Under the pieces are notes generated by a model. It was given only the letters and a program-made list of their open reading frames with translations, made no database searches and was not told where the DNA came from. A stretch of DNA of 36,681 bases. Origin: JANOGU01 sp964499865 (GTDB lineage Bacteria; Pseudomonadota; Alphaproteobacteria; Rhodobacterales; Rhodobacteraceae). This document shows positions 23,171 through 31,661 of this stretch, piece by piece. The position numbers and the translations under genes were made by a program. Location: assembly GCA_964499865.1 (NCBI GenBank), contig CAZCPY010000012.1, forward strand, positions 1 through 36,681. The letters run 5' to 3'. Every line of letters begins with the position of its first letter. Within the stretch, counting starts at the first letter, position 1.

Positions 23171-24748
23171 TCAGTAGCCCAGCGCGCAGCCGTCCTTGCG
23201 GGGGTCCGAGGCGCCTTCCAGCACGCCGCCCTCATGGATCACGATGGCCTGCGCCCCGCCCAGGGGCTTTCCCGGCACCTTCACCGCATGGCCCATGGCC
23301 GCCAGCGCCTGGCGTACCTCGGGGGTATAGCCGCGTTCGACCTCCATCCCGTCCTCGCCCGCAAAGCAGCGCGGGGCGTCGATGGCAGACTGCGGATCAA
23401 GCCCGTAGTCGACCAGGTTCGTCACCAGCCGCGCATGCCCGCAGGGCTGGTAGGCGGCGCCCATCACGCCGAAGGGCATCGTCACGCGGCCGTCGCGCCG
23501 CAACATGCCGGGGATGATCGTGTGCATCGGCCGCTTGCCCCCGCCGGCCTCGTTCGGATGCCCCTCGGCCAGGGTGAAGCCCGCGCCGCGGTTCTGGAAG
23601 TTGATGCCGAACCGGTCCGAGGCAAAGCCCGACCCGAAGGAGAAGTAGACCGAATAGATCAGCGACACTGCCATGCGGTCGCGGTCCACCACCGACAGGT
23701 AGATCGTCTCGCGGTGCACCGCGTCGCGCCGCGGGTCGGCGCGGGGGGCGGCGCGGGCGGGGTCGATCAGCGCCGCCAGCCTTTGCGCCGTCCGGGGCGC
23801 CAGCATGTGGTCCAGCCGCGTCGCGCGCGCGGGGTCGGCGATGAAGCGGTTGCGCGCGTCATAGGCCAGCCGCGCCGCCTCCGCCTCCAGATGCGCGCGC
23901 GCGGCACCGAACGGGTCGAGCGAGGCCAGGTCGAACTGCGACAGGATGTTCAGCATCAGAAGCGCCGTCGCCCCCTGGCCGTTCGGCGGATGCTCCAGCA
24001 CCTCGACGCCGCGGTAGGTGCCCGCCACGGGTTCGGTCCAGTCGCAGGCGGTGGCGGCGAGGTCGTCCGGCGTGTGGCAGCCGCCAAGCGCGCGCAGCGA
24101 GGCGACGATGTCCGCAGCCACCTCGCCCTCGTAGAACCCCGCGCGGCCCTGCGCGGCGATGCGCCGCAGCACCTCGGCCTGGCCGGGGGCGCGGAACACC
24201 TGGCCTGTGCGCGGCGCGGCGCCGTCCAGAAGGAACCGGTCGCGCGCGGCGCCCTTCAGCGTGTCGGCCGCCTCGGCCCAGTCGGCGGCGGTGCGCGGGG
24301 CGACGGGCACGCCCTCGTCGGCATAGCGGATCGCGGGCGCCAGCACCTGCGCCAGGGGCAGGCGGCCCCAGTCGGCGGACAGGCGGCAGAAGGCATCGAC
24401 GGCGCCGGGCAGGGTGACCGCCTCGATCCCCTGTTCGGGCACCGCCGTCAGGCCGCGGTCGCGCATCGCCGCCGCCGACAGGCCCGCAGGCGCCCGGCCC
24501 GACCCGTTCAGGCCCAGCACGCGGTCCTCCCCCGGGGGCTTCAGCAGCACGAAGCAGTCGCCGCCCAGGCCGGTCATCTGCGGCTCGCAGAAGCCCAGCA
24601 GCACGGCGCCCGCGATGGCCGCATCGACCGCATTGCCGCCTGCCTTGAGCATGTCGATGGCCGTCGCCGCCGCCAGGGGGTGCGAGGTGGCACAAAGGCC
24701 GTTCTGGGCCAGCACGGCCGACCGGCCGGGCCTGTGGAAATCGCGCAT
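23171..24748 (-). CDS. Gamma-glutamyltransferase family protein
   Basis: This 525-residue protein is an N-terminal-nucleophile hydrolase of the gamma-glutamyltranspeptidase family, which self-cleaves into two chains. Early family blocks are AVLAQNGLCATSHPLAAAT, GGNAVDAAIAG and MTGLGGDCF. The processing Thr is in HRETIYLSVVD near residue 350, followed by NFQNRGAGF, and GGKRPMHTIIPG. No obvious signal peptide is present, unlike classical periplasmic GGT, so the cytoplasmic or acylase-like subgroup (as annotated for cephalosporin acylases) is also possible. The ATG at 24748 has AGGTGA six bases before it. It ends 70 bases upstream of the M15-like gene on the same strand. Confidence 0.88.
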   Translation of the reverse strand: MRDFHRPGRSAVLAQNGLCATSHPLAAATAIDMLKAGGNAVDAAIAGAVLLGFCEPQMTGLGGDCFVLLKPPGEDRVLGLNGSGRAPAGLSAAAMRDRGLTAVPEQGIEAVTLPGAVDAFCRLSADWGRLPLAQVLAPAIRYADEGVPVAPRTAADWAEAADTLKGAARDRFLLDGAAPRTGQVFRAPGQAEVLRRIAAQGRAGFYEGEVAADIVASLRALGGCHTPDDLAATACDWTEPVAGTYRGVEVLEHPPNGQGATALLMLNILSQFDLASLDPFGAARAHLEAEAARLAYDARNRFIADPARATRLDHMLAPRTAQRLAALIDPARAAPRADPRRDAVHRETIYLSVVDRDRMAVSLIYSVYFSFGSGFASDRFGINFQNRGAGFTLAEGHPNEAGGGKRPMHTIIPGMLRRDGRVTMPFGVMGAAYQPCGHARLVTNLVDYGLDPQSAIDAPRCFAGEDGMEVERGYTPEVRQALAAMGHAVKVPGKPLGGAQAIVIHEGGVLEGASDPRKDGCALGY

Positions 24749-25107
24749 CGGGCTCACCTCCGTCGGGGCGCAGACTATGTGACGGCTGCCGGGAAAGGAA
24801 ACGGCTCGCGGCACCATTCCAGTGCCATCGGGCGCCGAAGGTCAACGGGGAGCGGCGGGAAGGTCGCGGCGCACGCGCGCCGGGGGCCCGGACCGACAGG
24901 GCAACCGGCGAAGGCTGTCGCCCGCCGACACCTTCGGCGTGCAGGACCGCGTTGCGGCGGCAGGGCGACCGTTCGGGGGGAAGACCTCGGCGCCGCGGTC
25001 TGGGTGGGGGCATTAGCCCGCGACGCCGAGGGAAGCCTTATGCAGCTACCCGGTTGGTATCGCCCGCCGCTGCGGCGACACTGTGCGGGAACTTTGGCGC
25101 AATCGCG
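24749..25107. other. Intergenic stretch of about 360 bases with no gene seen
   Basis: This stretch separates the gamma-glutamyltransferase start and the anti-sigma factor stop. I find no frame with family resemblance and no good ribosome site, and the open frames in it look like shadows. It must hold the promoter of the gamma-glutamyltransferase gene; a CATAGT-like box lies near 24775 on the minus strand without a convincing -35. Confidence 0.5.
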
Positions 25108-25599
25108 TCATTGTCCCGCATCCGCCGACAGCGGCCCGGCGTCCGGCCCCACCGTTTCCGGATCGGGCAGGCGAAAGGTCAGAAGGTTCCACCCTTCGTG
25201 CCGCCGGTAGCACAGGTCGGTCGTCAAGCTGCGAATCAGGTGCCAGCCAAAGCCGCCTTCGGGCAGCGCGGCGGGGTCGGGCGCGATGCCTGCGGGCAGG
25301 ATGCCCAGCGGCATCGAGGCGCCGCGGTCGGCGATGCGCACCGCGACCGCGCCCACCACGCGTTCCAGCGACAGTTCGATCTCGCCCGGCCGCAGCGCAT
25401 AGGCGTGCTCGGCCACGTTGTTCAGCGCCTCGGCCAGCACCAGTTCTGCCGCGGGGCGCGCCTCGATCGGCACATCGGCCCAGAGCGGATGCGCCATCAG
25501 CCGCACCAGCCCGTCGCGCACGCCCTCGAGGTCGCCCGGCAACCGCAGGTGGGCAAGGTGCGCCGCGGCGTCCTCGCGCGTCACCCGGTCAGCCCGCAT
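25108..25599 (-). CDS. ATP-binding anti-sigma factor (RsbW-like serine kinase)
   Basis: This 163-residue protein has a single GHKL-type ATPase domain. The N-box is EALNNVAEHAY near residue 60, the G1 box is DRGASMP near 93, and the G2 loop PEGGFGWHLIRSL is near 115. This is the histidine-kinase-like fold of RsbW/SpoIIAB proteins, which bind a sigma factor or phosphorylate an antagonist. The start ATG at 25599 overlaps the preceding STAS gene by 11 bases. No PP2C phosphatase gene is adjacent, so the third arm of a partner switch must be elsewhere, if it exists. Confidence 0.88.
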   Translation of the reverse strand: MRADRVTREDAAAHLAHLRLPGDLEGVRDGLVRLMAHPLWADVPIEARPAAELVLAEALNNVAEHAYALRPGEIELSLERVVGAVAVRIADRGASMPLGILPAGIAPDPAALPEGGFGWHLIRSLTTDLCYRRHEGWNLLTFRLPDPETVGPDAGPLSADAGQ

Positions 25600-25927
25600 G
25601 GCGCAGCCCGTCGGGCGCCGCGACGTGGATGGTGAAGACGCGGTCCATCCGCGTCAGGCGGAACACCTTGTCGACGGCGGGGGTCAGCCCGGCCAGTTCC
25701 AGATCGCGCCCGGGCCCGAGCAGCTTTTTCACCGCCACCACGGCGCCGAGGCCGGAGCTGTCCAGGAACCCCACGCGCGACAGGTCCAGCACGACCCTTG
25801 CGGGGCCATCCTCGACCAGGTCGCGCATGCGTTCCTTGAACGCGATGGCGATCGCCGCGTCGATGCGCGCCTCGCCCACCGTGACGACCATCAGCCCGTC
25901 GGCCCGCCGTTCTGCCACCAGTTCCAT
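25589..25927 (-). CDS. Anti-sigma factor antagonist (STAS domain)
   Basis: This 112-residue protein is a single STAS domain: MELVAERRADGLMVVTVGEA, then ARVVLDLSRVGFLDSSGLGAV with the Ser pair that the kinase normally phosphorylates, and AVDKVFRLTRMDRVFTIH at the end. It is the natural partner of the anti-sigma kinase encoded next to it, released or captured by phosphorylation. The ATG at 25927 begins just before the first strand; an in-frame ATG at 25972 would add an unneeded tail. The gene leads a two-gene operon, with 59 bases separating it from the VOC gene upstream. Confidence 0.9.
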   Translation of the reverse strand: MELVAERRADGLMVVTVGEARIDAAIAIAFKERMRDLVEDGPARVVLDLSRVGFLDSSGLGAVVAVKKLLGPGRDLELAGLTPAVDKVFRLTRMDRVFTIHVAAPDGLRHAG

Positions 25928-25986
25928 GCAACCCTTCCTTCCCGCTGCCGTGGGGCGCAGGTTAGGAGGCAACGCTTGCCAAAGGG

Positions 25987-26424
25987 TTAGCGGCTTTGGG
26001 CCGCGATGGGGCGGCTGGGCATCCAGGCATGGCCCGCGGGCGACAGGATGACCGCCTCGCGCAGGCCGTGGCCCGTCTTGTCGGCGGGCGCGGCCAGCAC
26101 GATGCCGCCTGCCCCGGGCGCAGCCTCCACCGCCGTTTCGGGGTCGCTGTCGTAGAGCCGAAGCTCCGCCCCCGCCCCGCGCGGCCCGGCCTCGGGCAGC
26201 AGGGCGTGCAGCGGGTGGCGGGCGAAACTGGCGTCGGAATGCAGCTGGAACGGCTGGCCGCGGTAGACCATCACCGCAAAGTCGCGCCCCGCCTGATGCG
26301 CCGTCATGCCGAAGGTTGCGGTCAGGAAGGCCACCGCGGCGCCGGCGTCACGCACCAGAAGGTTGACCCCGAAGCCCCGCAGCGCGGGGCCGAGCCGGTC
26401 GCCGGGAACGGTGTCGAGGTCCAT
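25987..26424 (-). CDS. VOC family protein (glyoxalase/dioxygenase-like)
   Basis: This 145-residue protein has the paired beta-alpha-beta units of the vicinal oxygen chelate fold: NLLVRDAGAAVAFLTATFGM near the start, then DFAVMVYRGQPFQLHSD, and a second half ending AVILSPAGHAWMPSRP. The metal ligands His and Glu of catalytic members are not all clear to me, so it may be a resistance-type or structural member. It diverges from the homocysteine methyltransferase with about 100 bases between. No specific substrate is proposed. Confidence 0.75.
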   Translation of the reverse strand: MDLDTVPGDRLGPALRGFGVNLLVRDAGAAVAFLTATFGMTAHQAGRDFAVMVYRGQPFQLHSDASFARHPLHALLPEAGPRGAGAELRLYDSDPETAVEAAPGAGGIVLAAPADKTGHGLREAVILSPAGHAWMPSRPIAAQSR

Positions 26425-26522
26425 CCCGGCGCCCTGTCCCGGGGCGGCCGTCGCGCCAATCGCGCCCTTGATCTTCGCCTGCCCCGGCCCGCATGGTCGC
26501 GCCGCAGGGACGGGGGGCTTCG

Positions 26523-27419
26523 ATGGCGGATGTCACGCTTCTGGACGGCGGCATGGGGCAGGAGCTTCTGGCCCGCGCGGGCGATGCGCCCACGCCGCTC
26601 TGGGCCACGCAGGTGATGCTTGACCACCCGGGCCTGGTGCAGGCCGTGCATGCCGACTACTTCGCCGCGGGCGCGACGGTGGCCACCACCAACAGCTATG
26701 CCATCCACCGCGACCGGCTGGTGCGCGCGGGCATCGAGGACCGGTTCGAAGCCCTGCACCGTGCCGCGCTGGCCGAGGCGCAGGCGGCCCGCGCCGCGCA
26801 GGGCCGCGGACGGATCGCAGGATCGCTGGGGCCGCTGGTCGCCTCGTACCGGCCCGAGCTCTGCCCCTCGCCCGAGGTGGCCGCCCCCTTGTATGCCGAG
26901 ATCGCAGGACTGATGGCGCCGCATGTGGACCTGTTGCTGTGCGAGACCATGGCCTCGGTCGCGCAGGCCGAAGGTGCGCTTCGGGGCGCCTCGGCGGCGG
27001 GCCTGCCGGTCTGGCTGTCGGTCACCGTCGATGACCGGGACGGCACGCGGCTGCGGTCGGGCGAGCCGGTGGCGGACCTTGCGCCGCTGGTCGAACGGCT
27101 GCGGCCCGCGGCGGTGCTGGCCAACTGCGCGGTGCCCGAGGCGATGGGGGCGGCGCTGGAGGCGCTGTCCCGCCTGGGCCTGCCCTTCGGCGCCTATGCC
27201 AACGGCTTCACGCACATCTCGGCGGCGTTCCTGCAGGACGCGCCGACCGTCGATGCGCTGGAGACGCGCCACGACCTGACGCCCGACCGCTATGCCGACT
27301 TCGCGATGGACTGGGTCGGGCAGGGCGCCACCATCGTGGGCGGCTGCTGCGAGGTCGGGCCTGCGCATATCGCCGCGCTGGCGGCCGCGCTGACCGCCGC
27401 AGGCCACCGGATCACGTGA
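26523..27419 (+). CDS. Homocysteine S-methyltransferase family protein
   Basis: This 298-residue TIM-barrel enzyme resembles MmuM and betaine-homocysteine methyltransferases. It begins TLLDGGMGQELLARAG. The zinc-binding cysteines are present: the Cys in VLANCAVPE near residue 202 and the pair in IVGGCCEVGP near 279. LLLCETMASVAQAE is the usual mid-barrel segment. The methyl donor may be S-methylmethionine or a betaine. The ATG at 26523 is preferred to the one at 26493, which adds residues before the conserved strand. Its stop overlaps the next start by four bases (GTGA). Confidence 0.88.
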   Translation: MADVTLLDGGMGQELLARAGDAPTPLWATQVMLDHPGLVQAVHADYFAAGATVATTNSYAIHRDRLVRAGIEDRFEALHRAALAEAQAARAAQGRGRIAGSLGPLVASYRPELCPSPEVAAPLYAEIAGLMAPHVDLLLCETMASVAQAEGALRGASAAGLPVWLSVTVDDRDGTRLRSGEPVADLAPLVERLRPAAVLANCAVPEAMGAALEALSRLGLPFGAYANGFTHISAAFLQDAPTVDALETRHDLTPDRYADFAMDWVGQGATIVGGCCEVGPAHIAALAAALTAAGHRIT

Positions 27420-28063
27420 CCTACGTCTACGCCCCGCCTCCCGGGCCGCCGGTGATCCTGCACGAGGACGCGCAGGTGCTGGTCGCGCTCAAGCCCGAGG
27501 GGCTGCTGACGGTGCCGGGCAAGGGGCCCGACAAGGCCGACTGCCTGATCGCCCGCCTGATGGCGCTGTATCCGCGCGTGCTGCTGGTGCACCGGCTGGA
27601 TACCGATACCTCCGGCGTCATCGTCTTTGCCCGCACCTCGGCCGCGCAGGTGGCGCTGGCGGGCCAGTTCGAGCGGCGCGAGACCGCCAAGACCTACATC
27701 GCCCGCGTCTGGGGCGCCGTTCAGGGCGACAGCGGCCGGGTGGATCTGCCGATCTGCGTGGACTGGCCCAACCGTCCGCGCCAGCATGTGAACCACGCCA
27801 CCGGCCGCCCGGCGGTCACCGACTGGCAGGTCGCCGCCCGCACCCCGGGCGAGACGCGGATGCGCCTGCGTCCGCAGACCGGGCGCAGCCACCAGCTGCG
27901 CGTGCACATGGCCGAGACCGGCCACCCGATCCTGGGCGATCCGCTCTATGCGACCGGCCCGGCGGCGGCCTTCCCGCGGCTGATGCTGCATGCCGAGACG
28001 CTGGCCTTCCGCCATCCGGCCACCGGCCGCACCCTGTCGGTCACCGCGCCCTGCCCCTTCTGA
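27416..28063 (+). CDS. RluA family pseudouridine synthase
   Basis: This 215-residue protein converts uridine to pseudouridine in RNA. The catalytic motif HRLDTDTSGVIVFA at residues 62-75 includes the essential Asp. LKPEGLLTVPG and RLRPQTGRSHQLRVHMAETGHPILGDPLY are also characteristic. It is the short RluA form without an S4 domain, so both 23S rRNA and tRNA substrates are possible. The start is GTG at 27416, overlapping the previous stop by four bases, so the two genes are coupled. Confidence 0.9.
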   Translation: MTYVYAPPPGPPVILHEDAQVLVALKPEGLLTVPGKGPDKADCLIARLMALYPRVLLVHRLDTDTSGVIVFARTSAAQVALAGQFERRETAKTYIARVWGAVQGDSGRVDLPICVDWPNRPRQHVNHATGRPAVTDWQVAARTPGETRMRLRPQTGRSHQLRVHMAETGHPILGDPLYATGPAAAFPRLMLHAETLAFRHPATGRTLSVTAPCPF

Positions 28064-28365
28064 CCGCCCCCCCCTTTGCAACCTGCGGAATTTCTGCGCT
28101 GCGGCGACGCCGCCTGCCCGTGAATCGGGCGTCTGCCCCGCCGCCGCGCCCCGCCGCCCTGCGCAGGCTTGCCCGCCCGTCCCCCGGGCGCGCTGATCTG
28201 CCCCGGGGTCCGTGCTGCACGGACCTGCCGAAGATGTGCGGGGACGATCCGGCCCGGGGGCCGCGCCGCCGCCGCATGGGGTGCAACCAGAACTGCCGCC
28301 CGGACAGGGGGCGCCGGTCCCGCGGGGGACGGCCCCGGGGCGGCCCCAGAAGGGGGATAGACCGG
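28064..28365. other. Urea transporter leader region, about 300 bases
   Basis: No gene is seen between the pseudouridine synthase stop and urtA. It contains a 19-base palindrome at 28207-28225 (listed separately) and several G+C-rich stem-like stretches. I found no convincing sigma-54 (GG-N10-GC) or NtrC-like site, although urt genes are often nitrogen-controlled. A Shine-Dalgarno-like AAGGGGG lies before the urtA ATG. Confidence 0.5.
28207..28225. promoter_or_regulatory. Perfect 9-base dyad upstream of urtA
   Basis: GGTCCGTGC and GCACGGACC flank a single T, forming a perfect palindrome 140 bases before the urtA start. It may be an operator or a stem-loop in the leader. No regulator is identified. 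Confidence 0.4.
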
Positions 28366-29652
28366 ATGAAACTGACCCGCCGCATGCTGCTGGCCTCGAC
28401 GGCCGCCGCACTGGCCGCGCCGCGCATGGCGCTCGCCCAGGGCGAGACGATCAAGATCGGCATCCTGCATTCGCTGTCGGGCACGATGGCGATTTCCGAG
28501 ACGACGCTGAAGGACACCATGCTGATGCTGATCGCCGCGCAGAACGCCAAGGGCGGCGTGCTGGGCAAGCAGCTCGAGGCGGTGGTTGTCGACCCCGCGT
28601 CCGACTGGCCGCTGTTCGCCGAAAAGGCGCGCGAGCTTCTCACCGTGCAGGGCTGTTCGGTGATCTTCGGCTGCTGGACCTCGGTCAGCCGCAAGTCGGT
28701 GCTGCCGGTGATCGAGGAGCTGAACGGCCTCTTGTTCTACCCGGTGCAGTACGAGGGCGAGGAATCCTCGCGCAACGTCTTCTACACCGGTGCGGCGCCG
28801 AACCAGCAGGCGATCCCGGCGGTGGACTACTACCTGCAAGAGCTCGGGGTGGAGAAGTTCGCCCTGCTCGGCACCGACTATGTCTACCCGCGCACCACGA
28901 ACAACATCCTCGAGGCCTACCTCAAGTCCAAGGGCATCGCGGCCGGGGACATCTTCGTCAACTACACGCCCTTCGGCCATTCCGACTGGTCAAAGATCGT
29001 GGCCGACGTGGTGGCGCTGGGTGCCGACGGCAAGAAGGTGGGCGTCATCTCGACGATCAACGGCGATGCCAACATCGGCTTCTACAAGGAACTGGCCGCC
29101 GCGGGCGTCAGCGCCGACACCCTGCCGGTCGTCGCCTTCTCGGTCGGTGAGGAAGAACTGTCGGGCCTCGACACCTCGAACCTGGTCGGGCACCTGGCGG
29201 CCTGGAACTACTTCATGTCCGCCGACACGCCCGAGAACAAGGCCTTCATCGAGGCCTGGCACGCCTTCATCGGCGACACCGCGCGCGTCACCAACGACCC
29301 GATGGAAGCCCATTACATCGGCTTCAACATGTGGGTGAACGCGGTGACCGCGGCGGGCACGACGGACGTGGATGCGGTGCGCGAGAAGATGTGGGGCCAG
29401 ACGTTCCCGAACCTGACCGGCGGGATGGCCGAGATGCTGCCGAACCACCACCTGACCAAGCCGGTGCTGATCGGCGAGATCCGGGCCGACGGGCAGTTCG
29501 ACATCATCAGCCAGACCGAACCCGTCGCGGGCGACGCCTGGACCGACTTCCTGCCCGAATCGGCGGTGCTGGAGGCGAACTGGAAGGACCTCAAGTGCGG
29601 CATGTACAACACGCAGACCTCGACCTGCGTGCAGCTGACATCCAACTACTGA
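28366..29652 (+). CDS. urtA: Urea ABC transporter, substrate-binding protein
   Basis: This 428-residue periplasmic protein binds urea for the UrtABCDE importer. The leader MKLTRRMLLASTAAALAAPR ends in an ALAQ cleavage site and has a twin Arg, so export may use Tat or Sec. The mature protein shows the UrtA pattern: IKIGILHSLSGTMAISETTLK, then CWTSVSRKSVLPVIEE, LFYPVQYEGEESSRNVFYTG, and NAVTAAGTTDVDAVREKM. Length is normal. AAGGGGG lies about ten bases before the ATG at 28366; an open frame reaches further upstream without homology. It is the first gene of the urt operon. Confidence 0.95.
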   Translation: MKLTRRMLLASTAAALAAPRMALAQGETIKIGILHSLSGTMAISETTLKDTMLMLIAAQNAKGGVLGKQLEAVVVDPASDWPLFAEKARELLTVQGCSVIFGCWTSVSRKSVLPVIEELNGLLFYPVQYEGEESSRNVFYTGAAPNQQAIPAVDYYLQELGVEKFALLGTDYVYPRTTNNILEAYLKSKGIAAGDIFVNYTPFGHSDWSKIVADVVALGADGKKVGVISTINGDANIGFYKELAAAGVSADTLPVVAFSVGEEELSGLDTSNLVGHLAAWNYFMSADTPENKAFIEAWHAFIGDTARVTNDPMEAHYIGFNMWVNAVTAAGTTDVDAVREKMWGQTFPNLTGGMAEMLPNHHLTKPVLIGEIRADGQFDIISQTEPVAGDAWTDFLPESAVLEANWKDLKCGMYNTQTSTCVQLTSNY

Positions 29653-29699
29653 CAGAAGGCGCGGGCGGGGTTGTCCCCGCCCGTCCCCCGGACTCCCCG

Positions 29700-31658
29700 A
29701 TGAATTCCCCGATGCGCCTGTTCCTTCTGTCGCTGCTGGCCGCGGTGCTTGGCGCGCTCGCGACCGCCGCGCCCCTGCGGGCCGAAACGGTGGCCGAGAT
29801 CGTGGCCGCCGAGCAGGCGGCGATCGTCAAGCCGTCACGGCAGACCATCGGCCCGGTCATCGACCGCCTGGCCGCCAGCGGCGATCCCGTCGCGGCGCGG
29901 ATGCTGCGCGCCTGGGGCGACCGCCGCCTCGGCACCCGCAAGGCGGACGGCGCGCTTTTCCTCCTGGCGCCCGACCCGGCCGGATACGCGCTGACCGACC
30001 TGACCGGCGCCCCCGCGGGCACCGCCGCGGCGGACGAGATCGCGGAGCTGAAGCCCAACGCGGGCGTGCGCGGGCTGATCGCCGCGGCGCTCGTGCGGTT
30101 CTCCCTGTCCGACCCCGACCCGGCGCTGCGGGCGCAGGCGCTGGACAGCATCGCCACGGACCCCAATCCCGAAAGCCTGGCGCCCCTGCGCGCCTCTGTC
30201 GCGGGCGAGACCGACCCCGCGCTCGCCGCCCGCAAGGCGCGGCTGGAGCGTCTGCTGACGCTGCGCTTCGACCCCGACCCGGCGGCCCGCGTCGCCGCCA
30301 TCGACGGCTTCGGCGCCGACCTGGGCCTTGACCTGCGCGGCGCGCTGTCGCCGCTGGTGGCGACGACCGTCGTCGCGGGGCCCCTGCCCGAGGGCGCGAA
30401 CCTCGCCCGCACGCTGGTGCCCGGCCGCGACCTGCCCGAGGCCGAGGCCTATGCAAGGCTGGCCGAAGCGGGCCTGGTGCCGCCGCCGCTGGCGGCGGAC
30501 GCGCAGCGCGCGGCGCTGGAGGGCAACATCGTGGCGGGCAGGGTCGGCGGCGTGCCGGTGGCCGAGCTGTCCGGCCAGGCCGCCCGCGACCGCGCCTATT
30601 CGGCGCTGGAGGCCGCGGGCACGGTGCCCACCGCCGCCACCGCCGACGAGATCGCCGCCGCGCTGGACGCCCATCCGATCCGCGAGGTCTATGCCGAAGC
30701 CGACCCCGCCGTCACCACCGCCGCGACCCGCGCGCTGGCCGCCATCGCGGTCAAGGTCGGCGCCATGCAGGCCGCCGACCTCGGGCTCGATGCGCTGTCG
30801 CTGGCCTCGATCTACTTCCTGGCCGCCATCGGGCTGGCCATCACCTTCGGCGTGATGGGCGTCATCAACATGGCGCATGGCGAGTTCATCACCATGGGCG
30901 CCTACACGGGTTACGTCGTGCAGCTGTTCGTGCCGGACCTCACGCTGTCGATCCTGATCGCCCTGCCGCTGGCCTTCGCAGTCACCTTCGGCGCGGGCGT
31001 GGGGATGGAGCGGCTGGTGATCCGGCACCTCTACAAGCGGCCGCTGGAAACGCTGCTCGCCACCTTCGGCATCTCGATCGCCTTGCAGCAGCTGTTCAAG
31101 AACATCTTCGGCACGCAGGCCCGCCCGCTGACCTCGCCCGCCTGGCTGGACGGGGCGTTGGTGTTCAACGACGTGGTGTCGATCAGCTACATCCGCATCG
31201 CGATCTTCGTGCTGGCGCTGGTGTTCCTGGCCTTCTTCCTGTGGCTGATGAAGCGTACTCGGCTGGGGCTCGAGGTGCGGGCGGTCACGCAGAACCCCGC
31301 GATGGCCGCAAGCATGGGCATCAACCCCGACCGCATCAACATGCTGACCTTCGGCCTGGGGTCGGGCATCGCGGGCATCGCGGGCGTGGCCATCGGACTG
31401 TTCGCCAAGGTCACCTCGGAACTGGGCACCGACTATATCGTGCAGTCGTTCATGACCGTGGTCGTGGGCGGCGTGGGGTCGATCTGGGGCACGCTGTCGG
31501 GGGCCTTGATGATCGGGTCCTTGCAGAAGGGGATCGAGTGGCTGAACCCCTCGAACACGCTGGCCGCGCAGACCTACATGATCCTGTTCATCATCCTGTT
31601 CATCCAGGTCCGTCCGCGCGGGATCGTCGCGCTGCGCGGCCGCGCCGCGGGGGACTGA
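29700..31658 (+). CDS. urtB: Urea ABC transporter, permease subunit UrtB
   Basis: This 652-residue protein combines a long N-terminal region and a permease. Residues 1-28 look like a signal sequence ending APLRAE, and about 29-365 are helical, repeat-like and periplasmic. The membrane domain from about 366 has the branched-chain-type permease motifs: ITFGVMGVINMAHGEFITMG, QPLFKN-type QLFKNIFGTQARPL and RAVTQNPAMAASMGIN, with MTVVVGGVGSIWGTLSGAL near the end. The extended N-terminus is usual for UrtB. The start ATG at 29700 begins MNSPMRLFLL; an ATG at 29712 is an alternative. Confidence 0.93.
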   Translation: MNSPMRLFLLSLLAAVLGALATAAPLRAETVAEIVAAEQAAIVKPSRQTIGPVIDRLAASGDPVAARMLRAWGDRRLGTRKADGALFLLAPDPAGYALTDLTGAPAGTAAADEIAELKPNAGVRGLIAAALVRFSLSDPDPALRAQALDSIATDPNPESLAPLRASVAGETDPALAARKARLERLLTLRFDPDPAARVAAIDGFGADLGLDLRGALSPLVATTVVAGPLPEGANLARTLVPGRDLPEAEAYARLAEAGLVPPPLAADAQRAALEGNIVAGRVGGVPVAELSGQAARDRAYSALEAAGTVPTAATADEIAAALDAHPIREVYAEADPAVTTAATRALAAIAVKVGAMQAADLGLDALSLASIYFLAAIGLAITFGVMGVINMAHGEFITMGAYTGYVVQLFVPDLTLSILIALPLAFAVTFGAGVGMERLVIRHLYKRPLETLLATFGISIALQQLFKNIFGTQARPLTSPAWLDGALVFNDVVSISYIRIAIFVLALVFLAFFLWLMKRTRLGLEVRAVTQNPAMAASMGINPDRINMLTFGLGSGIAGIAGVAIGLFAKVTSELGTDYIVQSFMTVVVGGVGSIWGTLSGALMIGSLQKGIEWLNPSNTLAAQTYMILFIILFIQVRPRGIVALRGRAAGD

Positions 31659-31661
31659 GAC

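Noticed and set aside
22619..25210. An 863-codon plus-strand frame across the M15-like and gamma-glutamyltransferase genes
   Set aside because: It covers two clear genes on the other strand plus the gap between them, has no domain resemblance and no ribosome site.
28064..28365. A sigma-54 promoter or NtrC site before urtA
   Set aside because: I looked for a TGGCA-N7-TGC type element and paired GCAC/GTGC half-sites with the right spacing and found none; only the GTGC-T-GCAC dyad is present, which has the wrong geometry.
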